DNA of 64,000 nucleotides, from assembly GCF_013035425.1 (NCBI RefSeq), contig NZ_WQHX01000008.1, positions 1 through 64,000 of the forward strand, given 5' to 3'. The translations under genes were made by a program, and so were the position numbers. Positions within the stretch are counted from its first letter, which is position 1. Each line of letters begins with the position of its first letter. Shown piece by piece: positions 32,186-41,550 of the stretch. The notes beneath the pieces are model-generated. The model searched no databases and had not been told where the DNA came from. It worked only from the letters and a program-made list of their open reading frames with translations. The DNA is from Ruegeria arenilitoris (lineage in GTDB: Bacteria > Pseudomonadota > Alphaproteobacteria > Rhodobacterales > Rhodobacteraceae).

Positions 32186-33717
32186 ATGTCATTCTCCTTC
32201 AGCGGCGGATATCGATAGCGTGCAGCTGCGACGGTCCAATCCATATGATTGCGAACATATTCCTGCGAAGCGTCTCGCGGCGGATTGTAATCCCACGCTT
32301 CGCCCGCCCCGGCCTCCATCGCCGCATGTAAAGTACGACGGGATTTCTGAGTGGCAATCACATCGGCGCGCAGCTTTTCACTGTTCCAACGTTTCGATAC
32401 CTCGGCAGCAAATTCTTCAGCCTGCATTGCATAGGCCGGGTCCGATGCCCGATTTTCTTGTTCCATCGGATCGCGTGACAAATCGTAAAGTTGCGGAGGG
32501 TCGGGATCGCAATGAATATATTTCAATGGCCCGTGCCGGATCATGAAGACAGGGTACGGCGTCATCTCAGCGCAGTATTCACCGATTGCTTCGTCTACCG
32601 GATCACTTTCACCGCGCGCCAGCGGCATCAGAGAGCGACCGTCCACGGGCTCGCCAAAAATGTCGTCAGAGCCTCCTGCGATTTCGACAAAGGTGGGAAG
32701 TAGGTCCAACAGTGAACAAGCATTCTGCGTTGATCCCAGGCCAACACCTGGACCAGCCATAATTAAAGGCACACGGGCCGAATGTTCGAAAAAGTTCATT
32801 TTGTACCATAGGCCGCGTTCGCCCAGCATGTCTCCATGATCTGCGGTTACAATGATGATAGTATTGTCCAGCTGTCCAATTTCATTCAGCGTCTTTGTTA
32901 TCCCGCCAACTTTACTGTCAAAATAGCTGACGTTGGCAAGATATGCACGGCGGGCACGGAGAATTTCAGTGTCTGTCAAAGGAACATAGCTTGCCTCGAT
33001 CCCGTCCATCACCCTGCGCGAAAACGGATCTTGTTCTTCAGGCGTCAAGGTGAAGCCCGGCATCGGCACGTCTGTGTCCGTGTACAAGTTCCACCATTCT
33101 GGTTTTGCCACATATGGGTCATGAGGGTGAATAAAACTTGCGACCAAGCAGAACGGAGCCTCATCTCCGGCAGCCCGGTCGCGGCCACGATCGATCAGCC
33201 AGCGGCGGGCGGCGAATTCGACCTCGTCATCATAGTCGGTTTGGAAAGTGGCGATGGCCTCTCCGCTTTCCTTGACCGTCTGCATGTTGTGGTACCACTT
33301 GTCGATCCGTTCATCCGGAGCTTCCCAATCCGGGGTCCAGGCGAAATCAGCAGGGTAGATGTCGGTCGTAACCCGATCCTGAAACCCGTGCTTCTGATCT
33401 GGTCCGACAAAGTGCATCTTGCCCGACAGACAGGTGCGGTAACCCAACGCTTTCAAGTAGTGTGCAAAAGTTGGGACCGAGGCGCGGAACTCGCTTGCAT
33501 TGTCATAGGCCGCGATGCGACTGATCAACTGCCCCGACATGAAGGCAAAGCGTGAAGGAGCGCATAGCGGTGAATTGCAATAGGCGGCGTCAAACCGCAT
33601 TCCGCGCGAAGCCAGCGCATCAATATGCGGTGTTTTGACTGATGGATGGCCGTAAGGACCGCAGAAATGCGGCGCCAGTTGATCTGCCATCACGACAACG
33701 ATGTTCGGCCGCGTCAC
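32182..33717 (-). CDS. betC: Choline-sulfatase
   Basis: A 511-residue sulfatase of the alkaline phosphatase superfamily. It has the formylglycine signature CAPSR with C52, metal site MADQ near the start and TADHGDMLGERG. The segment KTPHIDALASRGM, FAHYLKALGYRTCLSGKMHFVGPDQ and TTDIYPADF closely match BetC choline-sulfatases as I know them, which hydrolyse choline-O-sulfate to choline and sulfate. The GTG start overlaps the Rieske gene's stop (GTGA). A sulfatase without signal peptide implies cytoplasmic hydrolysis of an imported sulfate ester. The formylglycine-generating enzyme is not in the window. Confidence 0.87.
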   Translation of the reverse strand: MTRPNIVVVMADQLAPHFCGPYGHPSVKTPHIDALASRGMRFDAAYCNSPLCAPSRFAFMSGQLISRIAAYDNASEFRASVPTFAHYLKALGYRTCLSGKMHFVGPDQKHGFQDRVTTDIYPADFAWTPDWEAPDERIDKWYHNMQTVKESGEAIATFQTDYDDEVEFAARRWLIDRGRDRAAGDEAPFCLVASFIHPHDPYVAKPEWWNLYTDTDVPMPGFTLTPEEQDPFSRRVMDGIEASYVPLTDTEILRARRAYLANVSYFDSKVGGITKTLNEIGQLDNTIIIVTADHGDMLGERGLWYKMNFFEHSARVPLIMAGPGVGLGSTQNACSLLDLLPTFVEIAGGSDDIFGEPVDGRSLMPLARGESDPVDEAIGEYCAEMTPYPVFMIRHGPLKYIHCDPDPPQLYDLSRDPMEQENRASDPAYAMQAEEFAAEVSKRWNSEKLRADVIATQKSRRTLHAAMEAGAGEAWDYNPPRDASQEYVRNHMDWTVAAARYRYPPLKENDI

Positions 33718-34853
33718 GGAGCGGCCTTTGCGTAAGCATCCAGCACAAGACCGTGGAAGTGATGAACCGCGTGTTCCGACTTTCCTGAGCCATTCGGATC
33801 ATGAACGATCCGTCCTTGAGTGAAGGCCGGTGTACTCATGCCACGTTGAACGCTTTCGACGATATCGATGTCTTCGCGCTGCAGAACTTCGTCGAGATAG
33901 CGTATCGCCTCAATTTCCGCTTCATCCGGTTCCGGGGTTTCCAGGAAGAAGTCATAAGTCTCCAGCGTTCGATCCGGACCTACGGGAATTATATTCAACA
34001 CGATCATCGAAGACCGCCCCGGATAACGCATGAGGCAAGTGGTGGGCCATAGCCACCAGACGGCATGGGTTCGCACGGTTGCGTTAGATACATCGTAAGC
34101 AGTGTTTGAATTCTTGCCCGCTTCAGCCATGTGGCTCGAGTAGATACCGTAAGTGGTCACTTTGTAGGTATCCATGTCCACCAGATCGCAAAAATCCTTG
34201 TGCGCTGTTGGGCAATGATAGCATTCAAGAAAGTTGTCGACGACATTTTTCCAATTTGACTTGATGTCATAAGTCAGGCGGTGACCAAAGGTCAGTTGCT
34301 CAATATCCGGCGCCCAGTGACGAATTTCAGTCTCCAGATCACCAGATACCGTCCCAAGAGGTTGCGCCGATGGGTCGAGGTTCACAAATATAAAGCCCGC
34401 GAATTCCTCGACCTGTACCTGGTCCAGACAGATGTCAGCAGTACTGAACCCACTAAGGTTCTCGGTCTCAGGCGCACGTACGAGCTGACCGTCCAGCTTG
34501 TAGACCCATGCGTGATACGGGCACATGATGCGTGTGGTTTCACCTTCACCCGAAAGCAGGTGGTGGGCGCGATGCTTACACACGTTGTAGAAGGCACGCA
34601 GCACGCCTTCGCGATCCCGGATCACGGCAACGGGGCGACCCGCGATTTCAGCGGTTACAAAGGAACCCGAAGTCCGAAGTTTTTCGACATGACAGACCCA
34701 TTGCCAGTTCTTTGCAAGAACCTCATTAATGTCGACCTGATGCCACGCTGGGTCTACGTAAGCTTCGGCCTTCAACGAACTCGTGTTGAAGGGGTCAGGA
34801 TTGAACCCGTCAGAAATTCGCGCGAATTGTTCTTTTGATGGAAGCTCGCTCAT
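33714..34853 (-). CDS. Rieske oxygenase, quaternary-amine monooxygenase type
   Basis: A 379-residue oxygenase alpha subunit. The Rieske cluster ligands are C92/H94 (VCKHRAHHL) and C111/H114 (MCPYHAWVY). The mononuclear iron motif NFLECYHCPTAH gives H213 and H218, with E210 in place of the bridging aspartate of ring-hydroxylating enzymes. That change is the hallmark of the CntA/GbcA/choline monooxygenase group. It probably hydroxylates or demethylates a trimethylammonium compound. No reductase partner is encoded nearby. The start is the ATG at 34853 with GGAG upstream. First gene of the operon. Confidence 0.88.
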   Translation of the reverse strand: MSELPSKEQFARISDGFNPDPFNTSSLKAEAYVDPAWHQVDINEVLAKNWQWVCHVEKLRTSGSFVTAEIAGRPVAVIRDREGVLRAFYNVCKHRAHHLLSGEGETTRIMCPYHAWVYKLDGQLVRAPETENLSGFSTADICLDQVQVEEFAGFIFVNLDPSAQPLGTVSGDLETEIRHWAPDIEQLTFGHRLTYDIKSNWKNVVDNFLECYHCPTAHKDFCDLVDMDTYKVTTYGIYSSHMAEAGKNSNTAYDVSNATVRTHAVWWLWPTTCLMRYPGRSSMIVLNIIPVGPDRTLETYDFFLETPEPDEAEIEAIRYLDEVLQREDIDIVESVQRGMSTPAFTQGRIVHDPNGSGKSEHAVHHFHGLVLDAYAKAAP

Positions 34854-34921
34854 AAGTGACTCCACATTTCTGGGTCGGTAAAAGCCCATGTGACTGATGT
34901 GTAGAGCATATGATCTTCACA

Positions 34922-34927
34922 ATTATA
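34922..34927 (-). promoter_or_regulatory. Possible -10 element of the seven-gene operon
   Basis: On the minus strand this reads TATAAT, 69 nt before the Rieske ATG and after the AraC-type regulator gene. A clear -35 is not seen, as expected for an activator-dependent promoter. Confidence 0.3.
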
Positions 34928-34992
34928 CGAACAGGCTTATCTTTTTTCGCCACAATTTTTACTTTTTTAGCCATCCAGCGGATTGCGAAATA

Positions 34993-36006
34993 CTACCCGG
35001 ATTTGCAATGCATTGGCCAAGCCCTGTATTCGAATGGAACGCGCCCTTCGATACGATCATGACTAGGCGGAAGGCCAAACCTTTCCTTATAAGAACGACT
35101 GAAATGCACTTGGCTGTCGAATCCGGACGCCATGGCAATTTCGGCGATAGGAAGTTCCGTCTGTGTGACAAGCCCGCGCGCCCGATCAAGCCTGATATCG
35201 CGGTAGTACAACGCAGGAGTTTTTTTAATGTATGTCGCGAACAATCGGTTGAGTTGACGGTGCGAAACGCCAGCTCTCTTACAGATTTCCGGGAGAGAAA
35301 TCGTATCTTCCAGATTGGCTTCCATGACTTGAATTGCCGATTTGAGGGTTGAGGGAATAACTGCGCCCAAAGGCTCGTTGCCTTCAGGTTGTTGCATCGC
35401 AGTCGGTCCTCTTAACCGATCGTGGAAAACATATCTGGCCGCTGCATTCGCAAGAGCACTGCCATGTATTCCCTGTAATATCTGAAGAGCAAAATCCACC
35501 GATGCCGTTCCACCACAGCAGGTGACGCGGTTGCGGTCTAGTACATAAAGATTTTCGACAACCTCAATCTCTGGAAACAGCTCTTGAAAGGCGTCGATAT
35601 GTTCATAGTGTACAGTTGCACGATGACCGACCAGCAATCCGGCCTGCGCAAGAATAAATGCTCCGGTATCCAACGCGCCCAAGGTCGAACCTCCCCTGCC
35701 CCAGTTGCGCAACGCCTTGCCAATATTGACTGTCATATGTTTTTCCGGCGTCCAGCTGGACGACACAATTGCGATATCCACCGGTTGAGCGGTGATCTCA
35801 TCCAGTGCTTGAGTTTCGATATTTGTACCATTGCTCGAGGGGCAAATCCCTCCGGACTCTGATACAAATACCCATTTAAAATGGGACTTACCGTCAAGGT
35901 AGTTTGCGGCTCGAAACGGGTCGATGAAGCTCATCGTAGCGGACATGTTAAAACTTGGAGTAACGATCACCACCAGACGGGTTTCAACATCTGAGTTCTT
36001 CGCCAT
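34993..36006 (-). CDS. GlxA/CdhR-type AraC-family regulator
   Basis: A 337-residue regulator with an N-terminal DJ-1/PfpI-like domain (about residues 10-190, including GALDTGAFILAQAGLL and VTCCGGTASVDFALQIL) and a C-terminal AraC double helix-turn-helix (ISLPEICKRAGVSHRQLNRLF; PIAEIAMASGFDSQVHFSRSY). This architecture is that of GbdR and CdhR, which sense glycine betaine and carnitine metabolites, so it probably activates the operon downstream. The start is likely the ATG at 36006, nine codons inside the longest frame; the ribosome site is weak. Confidence 0.88.
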   Translation of the reverse strand: MAKNSDVETRLVVIVTPSFNMSATMSFIDPFRAANYLDGKSHFKWVFVSESGGICPSSNGTNIETQALDEITAQPVDIAIVSSSWTPEKHMTVNIGKALRNWGRGGSTLGALDTGAFILAQAGLLVGHRATVHYEHIDAFQELFPEIEVVENLYVLDRNRVTCCGGTASVDFALQILQGIHGSALANAAARYVFHDRLRGPTAMQQPEGNEPLGAVIPSTLKSAIQVMEANLEDTISLPEICKRAGVSHRQLNRLFATYIKKTPALYYRDIRLDRARGLVTQTELPIAEIAMASGFDSQVHFSRSYKERFGLPPSHDRIEGRVPFEYRAWPMHCKSG

Positions 36007-36188
36007 TTCGCCGTTACCTAGATTACAGGACACTGCATTCAGGAAATGACTTTTGAGTCAGATGCGCAAGACTGTTTAAAAGTCGGTTACCGCTCAATTC
36101 TGTTCTGTCACATTACATTGGTTAATTGTCTAGAGATCTCTGTTGAGCCCAAACTTCACGTAGCTTTTTGTTTGGTCAGTCGGCAACC

Positions 36189-37550
36189 CTATCGTGGCAA
36201 CATTAGTGTAAGGCTCGCGCCTTGCGGCACGTTGTCGATAGTAATTTGACCACGGTGACGTTGCGCGACCGCCAATGCAATCGAAAGACCCAGCCCACTT
36301 CCTTCGGAATGCTCCAGTTGCGAAAAGCGATCAAAAACCGTTTTACTTTGGTCCGGGGACAGACCTTTGCCATCATCTTTTACGGTCAACATCACGGCCT
36401 TTTCATCCTGACGCACGGAGACCGAAATCTTGCTCAGTTTCTCGCCACCATGCTTCAATGAGTTGTCGAGTAAATTCTTGATGGCCTCGCTTAGGAAAAT
36501 CCGATCGCCCGAGACAATGACCTTGGTATCGGGCATCGCGACCTCGAATTCGATACCTCTGGCAAGAATTTGAACGCCCATTTCTGCTGCAGCTTCCTCG
36601 GCTACTTTCCGAAAGTCGAACTCATCAATCTGATCTTGCCGAGTCGGGTACCTGAGCCGCTCGAGGGACAGAAGTTGTTCCGCAACTGTGGCCGAGTTTT
36701 TGGCGGCAGTGACCAATTCAGAGATGCGTTTTTCTTTGTCTTGATCTGTCTTCGCATCTTGCAGTGCCTCGGCCATGGATTGTACCGCCGCCGCAGGGTT
36801 TCTCAGCTGGTGTGCCGCTTCTGAAATAAACCTTTGATGCGCAATTATGCTCTGTTCCGTCTGCCGAAAGAGGCGGTTAAGGGTTTTGACGACACCTTGC
36901 ACCTCGGCGGGCACTGGCCTTCTGATTTCACTGAGGTCATCTGGTGAACGCAAATCAATCGCGTCTTGCAAATCCAACAAAGGCCGTAAACCATGAGCGA
37001 CACCAAACCAGACAACTATGGCGAGCGTAACAAGCAAAATCCCCATTAAAACAGCGGCGCGTATCGACAGTTGATTGGCAAAGGCATTGCGGTCCGAAGT
37101 AAGTTGCCAGGCAGTGACGGTCGCGTCTCCAACAAGGTTCTCCAAAGCGACCCTCTCGGTCATCCGAAGTACGCGAACCGGTTCGTTTCGATACTCAGCT
37201 TCAAAAAAATGCGGCTTATAGGGGTCCTGTTGGCCAGACGCCGAAGAAGACGGCGGATACGCATATCCTGTCACATATATGCCGCCCGGACCTGTCACGT
37301 GGTAGAAGATCTCTCCACCCGATGCTTGTCTGATCATGTTGCGAGTTGACGGAAGCAGCGCGTCCCCACCAGAAATTGCCACGTCTCGTGAAATCGCAAG
37401 ACCAGCAGAAAGTAGACTGTCGTCAAAAAGCTCTTGCGCCGTACGCTGTGCGACTGCGAAACGCCAGACCCCTAACAAAACCGCGATCAGGATCAGTGGC
37501 GTCAAAATCAGAAAAAACAGCCTGCGCCTGAGCGATCCGTGTTGGTTCAC
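36189..37550 (-). CDS. tctE: TctE-like sensor histidine kinase
   Basis: A 453-residue membrane kinase. It has TM1 at about residues 11-34, a periplasmic sensor domain, TM2 at about 164-185, HAMP, dimerisation helix with H247 in EAAHQLRNP, and the ATPase domain with NLLDNSLKHGG and GSGLGLSIA. Its periplasmic domain and N-box match TctE/QseC-type kinases that sense carboxylates and control TTT transporters. It overlaps the response regulator gene by 4 nt and lies back to back with the tctC operon. Confidence 0.86.
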   Translation of the reverse strand: MNQHGSLRRRLFFLILTPLILIAVLLGVWRFAVAQRTAQELFDDSLLSAGLAISRDVAISGGDALLPSTRNMIRQASGGEIFYHVTGPGGIYVTGYAYPPSSSASGQQDPYKPHFFEAEYRNEPVRVLRMTERVALENLVGDATVTAWQLTSDRNAFANQLSIRAAVLMGILLVTLAIVVWFGVAHGLRPLLDLQDAIDLRSPDDLSEIRRPVPAEVQGVVKTLNRLFRQTEQSIIAHQRFISEAAHQLRNPAAAVQSMAEALQDAKTDQDKEKRISELVTAAKNSATVAEQLLSLERLRYPTRQDQIDEFDFRKVAEEAAAEMGVQILARGIEFEVAMPDTKVIVSGDRIFLSEAIKNLLDNSLKHGGEKLSKISVSVRQDEKAVMLTVKDDGKGLSPDQSKTVFDRFSQLEHSEGSGLGLSIALAVAQRHRGQITIDNVPQGASLTLMLPR

Positions 37551-38215
37551 TTTTGAACCTCAAGCAAATAGCCAAGACCCCGAGCCATTTTAATCCGGAT
37601 ACCCAAATCCAGCAGCCTTTTCCGCAGACGTGATACATGAGGTTCTACGGCAGATTCTTCTACATCGGCGCCTACGCCATATACAAAATCGATGAGTTGG
37701 CTTTTGGGTACTATCCTTCCGCGACGTTCCAACAGGCACTCCAATACGGCAATTTCTCGACGCGGAATTTCCAAGACTTGGCCATTTACGCTGACCTGTC
37801 GTGCACTGCGGTCGAACTCAAGCCCGCCGACAATCTCGCTGGCCTCATAATCCAGCTGTTTTCGCCGGGATAATGCCCGAATACGCGCTTCCAATTCGTC
37901 CATCTCAAATGGTTTTACCAAATAGTCATCCGCACCCATATCCAGTCCCGAAACCCGATCGCTCGTCTCGGAACGCGCTGTCAGCAAAATTACCGGAGCG
38001 CCATCCCCGCGGGCACGCAGGGATCGTAAAATCTCCAACCCGGAACGGCGCGGCAGATTGATATCCAACACAATCAGATCCGCACCTTCCTGACCCAGAT
38101 GAAGTTCTGCCGCGTCTCCGTCCGTTAGAACATCTACCGCATGACCACGGTCACGCAGACGATAAGCTATGGCGTTGGCGAGAGTTTCGTTATCCTCGAC
38201 GATGACGATCCGCAT
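37547..38215 (-). CDS. tctD: TctD-like OmpR-family response regulator
   Basis: A 222-residue regulator: receiver with phospho-acceptor D51 (LIVLDINLPRRSG) and switch lysine in DYLVKPFEMDEL; C-terminal winged helix with EPHVSRLRKRL and ARGLGYLLE. The start is the ATG at 38215, preceded by GCAGGAG; the longer frame is not needed. It is divergent from tctC with 139 bp between them, where it presumably binds. Confidence 0.88.
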   Translation of the reverse strand: MRIVIVEDNETLANAIAYRLRDRGHAVDVLTDGDAAELHLGQEGADLIVLDINLPRRSGLEILRSLRARGDGAPVILLTARSETSDRVSGLDMGADDYLVKPFEMDELEARIRALSRRKQLDYEASEIVGGLEFDRSARQVSVNGQVLEIPRREIAVLECLLERRGRIVPKSQLIDFVYGVGADVEESAVEPHVSRLRKRLLDLGIRIKMARGLGYLLEVQK

Positions 38216-38354
38216 TCGTACTCCTGCAAGTTTCACGCAAGGTTGAAGCCTCATGATTGCCAGATGGGAGGGGGAATCAACCCCACAGTTTCATTTGATG
38301 TCACGGCGGCGCGTCAAGCTCGTCTGTGGTTTTCTGGTCAATAGGGAGGAACCA

Positions 38355-39443
38355 ATGACCATTTCAAACTTTACCCGTCGCGCAGTCGTAGGACTGATAG
38401 CCGCTGTCGGTTTGGCCGCGCCTGCTGCTGCGGAGGTCGATTTCTCGGGCAAAACTGTTGAGTGGGTTATCCCATTCTCAGAAACTGGCGGCTCGGCCAA
38501 GTGGGCCAACTTTTTTGCTCCGCTTCTGTCAGAAGCCCTGCCGGGTCAACCCACCGTTGTCGTGAAATTCATGCCCGGCGCCGGATCGACAAAGGGAGCG
38601 AACTGGTTCCAGGAACAAAAGCACGACGATGGAACTCTTTTATTCGGCACCTCAGGCTCGACCCAGTTTCCATACCTGCTAAGCGACCCGCGTGTACGAT
38701 ATGAGTACAACGACTGGATACCTGTGATGGCATCCGGCACCGGAGGTGTGGCTTATCTGAATGCTGAAGATGGTGCCAAATTCGATGGCTCCGCAAACGC
38801 GCTGAAGGACACCAACTTCATATATGGCTCACAGGGTGCAACGCGTCTGGACCTGGTACCCTTGCTGGCGTGGCAGATGCTGGGTATGAATGTAGAACCC
38901 GTGTTCGGTATCAAGGGTCGTGGCGACGGTCGCCTGATGTTTGAACGCGGAGAAGCAAACATTGACTACCAGACATCCTCTGGTTACCTGGGCGGTTCCG
39001 TACCGCTGGTCGAGGCGGGCCAAGCCGTACCAATGATGACCTGGGGCGCATTGGATGCCGATGGCAATATCGTACGTGATCCGACATTCCCCGATATCCC
39101 GACCTTCAAAGAGGTTTGTGAAGCCACCGATGGCTGCGAAACCAGCGGCGAGGCTTGGGACGCATGGAAGGCGTTCTTTGTCGCCGGTTTCCCGGTTCAA
39201 AAGCTGGCCTTTCTGCCCGGTGATACACCTCAGGAAGTTGTCGACGCTTACACCGCGGCCTTCCAGGCTGTTACTGAACGAGGCGACTTTGAAGAGATTT
39301 CCTCCAAGCGTGTTGGCAAGTACCCCGTTTTTGTTGGCGACGGCTCTAAGGCTGCACTGCAAACAGCGACAAGCGTTAACGATGACGCCAAGGCGTATGT
39401 ACTAAATTGGCTCAAAGAAGCCTATGGTGTCGAGCTGAACTAG
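38355..39443 (+). CDS. tctC: TctC-like tripartite tricarboxylate transporter substrate-binding protein
   Basis: A 362-residue periplasmic binding protein with a signal peptide ending in AAPAAAEV. The mature part has the TctC/Bug features VEWVIPFSETGGSAKWA, a KFMPGAGSTKGANW loop and FGTSGS. It is about 35 residues longer than typical, with a two-cysteine insertion (VCEATDGCETSG) near residue 255. It delivers a carboxylate to the permease encoded next. The start is the ATG at 38355 with AGGGAGGA directly upstream. An intercistronic hairpin follows. Confidence 0.88.
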   Translation: MTISNFTRRAVVGLIAAVGLAAPAAAEVDFSGKTVEWVIPFSETGGSAKWANFFAPLLSEALPGQPTVVVKFMPGAGSTKGANWFQEQKHDDGTLLFGTSGSTQFPYLLSDPRVRYEYNDWIPVMASGTGGVAYLNAEDGAKFDGSANALKDTNFIYGSQGATRLDLVPLLAWQMLGMNVEPVFGIKGRGDGRLMFERGEANIDYQTSSGYLGGSVPLVEAGQAVPMMTWGALDADGNIVRDPTFPDIPTFKEVCEATDGCETSGEAWDAWKAFFVAGFPVQKLAFLPGDTPQEVVDAYTAAFQAVTERGDFEEISSKRVGKYPVFVGDGSKAALQTATSVNDDAKAYVLNWLKEAYGVELN

Positions 39444-39454
39444 GCTGACGTCCC

Positions 39455-39483
39455 AGCGCGTGCCAAAACATAGGGCACGCGCT
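39455..39483 (+). terminator. Intercistronic hairpin between tctC and permease
   Basis: Perfect 10-bp stem AGCGCGTGCC (39455-39464) / GGCACGCGCT (39474-39483) with a 9-nt loop and no T-run. Such hairpins protect the binding-protein mRNA or reduce permease expression. Confidence 0.6.
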
Positions 39484-39519
39484 ATTACATTCCCAAAAAA
39501 GTAATGAAAGGCGGCCGTT

Positions 39520-41550
39520 ATGGAGGTTTTTGCCACTGCAATGCCTGCGCTGGGTGACGCGTGGGGATTGATCCTGCAACCTATCGTTCTGGGCTATCTC
39601 GTACTCGGCGTTGTAATGGGACTGGCCGTAGGTGTTTTTCCTGGGCTTGGTGGAATTGCTGGTTTGTCCTTGCTGCTGCCGTTCATGTTTGGAATGGACC
39701 CTATCCTTGGACTGGCGTTAATGATCGGCATGGTCGCAGTCGTTCCGACCTCTGATACCTTTGCCTCGGTATTGATGGGGATCCCGGGCAGTTCAGCATC
39801 TCAGGCGACGGTTCTCGACGGCTTTCCCATGGCCAAGAATGGCGAGGCAGCGCGGGCCTTGTCTGCAGCCTTTGCATCGTCTCTTTTCGGTGGCTTGGTC
39901 GGCGCAACATTTCTGACAATGTTCATCCTTGTTGCGCGGCCTATAGTTTTGGCTTTTGGCCTGCCCGAGATGTTGATGATCACCATTCTGGGTCTTTCGA
40001 TGGTCGCTATCCTTGCGGGTCGCATACCGTTGAAAGGAGTAGCAGCGGCTGGTTTGGGCCTGATGGTCGGAACCATCGGTGAGGCAGACGCCGGTGGATC
40101 GCTGCGAATGGCGACCTATGACATTCCTTATCTGACAGATGGGCTGAAACTGGTCATCGTCGGGCTGGGCATATTCGCCGTACCAGAAATCGTATCGCTG
40201 CTGCGACAGGATCGTTCGATTGCCAAGGGCGCTTCACTGGGGGCCGGGTGGCTTGACGGTGTGAAAGACTGGGCCGCGAACATTTGGTTGTCTGTTCGTT
40301 GTTCGATAATCGGCGTGGTCGTTGGTGTCATTCCGGGTCTCGGAGGTTCGGTCGTAGATTGGATTGCCTATGGACACTCGGTTCAATCAACCAAAGACAA
40401 AAGCAACTTTGGCAAAGGCGAAGTACGAGGAGTCATCGGCCCGGAAAGTTCGAACAATGCCAAGGAAGGCGGCGGTTTGGTTCCGACCTTGCTTTTCGGT
40501 ATTCCGGGATCAGGCTCTATGGCAATCTTCATTGGTGCTGTCGCCCTGCTCGGTTCAGGCAACATCGAGGTTGGGCCAAGCATGCTCAAGGACAATCTCG
40601 ATATCACCTATTCGATTGTCTGGTTACTGGCTCTGGCTAACGTTGTGGGCACCATATTGTGCATCGCGGCTTCGGGCGGTATCGCCAAGCTAACTACAAT
40701 CCGCTTTACATATCTGGCTCCGTTCCTCTTCATGCTGATTAGCTTTGCAGCATTTCAATCCGGTCAGAACTTCGAAGACCTGCTGGCCCTGTTCGTGATC
40801 GGTTTGATCGGGATATTCCTGCGTCGGTTTGACTGGTCGCGCCCAGCCTTCCTTATCGGCTTTGTCCTGTCTAACCCAGTGGAGAAGTTTACCAATCAAG
40901 CGTTCCAGATCGCATCGTTCAGGTTTCGCAAAAGCTTTGGCGAGGGTATGGAATATGTCTTCAGCCCGATCGTGATCGTTTTGATCGTGGTTACAGTTGT
41001 ATCGGTCATTTTTGGAATTCGTCAGGCCAAGATGATCATGGCTGAAGGAGAGGTTCAGTCGGGCAGCAAGCGTGCGCCTTTGATTTTTCTGCTCGTTATT
41101 ATGGCCTATTTGATTGTGGCCTTGGTTAATGCCAATATGATCCCGAACTATAACATGACCGACAAGATTATCCCGCTGGTTATCGGTACAGTCTCGCTCT
41201 TCTGTTGTGTTGTTTTGTTAATCCAAATGATGCGACGGCCCGAGGGCGATCCGATCTTTGCAGACAAGGAAATCGCAGGTGAGGATGCAAATGCACCTCA
41301 TGGGCTTTGGTCCACACTGGCATGGTTTGCTGGTCTGATCGCAGCTACTTGGGTCGTCGGCTTCATCCTTGCGCTATTCGGGTTCTTGATCGCCTTCTTT
41401 CGCATTCGCGCCGGATCAAGCTGGCAGATGGCACTGATCCTGACCGCATGCGGCATAGGCTTTATGTGTTTCATGGCCGGTGCACTAAACCGGGATTTTC
41501 CGCCCGGCCTTCTGCAGGGTTTAGTTGATCTGCCGTGGCCTCTAAAATGA
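39520..41550 (+). CDS. Fused TctA-TctB permease of TTT transporter
   Basis: A 676-residue membrane protein. Residues 1-500 are TctA, with about 12 helices and the two inverted GxxxGxxPGLGG motifs (VGVFPGLGGIAG and VGVIPGLGGSVVD). Residues about 515-676 add four more helices (FLLVIMAYLIVALV, IIPLVIGTVSLF, STLAWFAGLIAATWVVG, the last pair) that correspond to TctB, normally a separate small subunit. No separate tctB is present, which supports the fusion. It imports the substrate held by TctC. The stop overlaps the next gene (ATGA). Confidence 0.88.
   Translation: MEVFATAMPALGDAWGLILQPIVLGYLVLGVVMGLAVGVFPGLGGIAGLSLLLPFMFGMDPILGLALMIGMVAVVPTSDTFASVLMGIPGSSASQATVLDGFPMAKNGEAARALSAAFASSLFGGLVGATFLTMFILVARPIVLAFGLPEMLMITILGLSMVAILAGRIPLKGVAAAGLGLMVGTIGEADAGGSLRMATYDIPYLTDGLKLVIVGLGIFAVPEIVSLLRQDRSIAKGASLGAGWLDGVKDWAANIWLSVRCSIIGVVVGVIPGLGGSVVDWIAYGHSVQSTKDKSNFGKGEVRGVIGPESSNNAKEGGGLVPTLLFGIPGSGSMAIFIGAVALLGSGNIEVGPSMLKDNLDITYSIVWLLALANVVGTILCIAASGGIAKLTTIRFTYLAPFLFMLISFAAFQSGQNFEDLLALFVIGLIGIFLRRFDWSRPAFLIGFVLSNPVEKFTNQAFQIASFRFRKSFGEGMEYVFSPIVIVLIVVTVVSVIFGIRQAKMIMAEGEVQSGSKRAPLIFLLVIMAYLIVALVNANMIPNYNMTDKIIPLVIGTVSLFCCVVLLIQMMRRPEGDPIFADKEIAGEDANAPHGLWSTLAWFAGLIAATWVVGFILALFGFLIAFFRIRAGSSWQMALILTACGIGFMCFMAGALNRDFPPGLLQGLVDLPWPLK

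Noticed and set aside
32836..33555. 239-residue open frame on the plus strand
   Set aside because: Antisense shadow of the choline-sulfatase gene; no family features.
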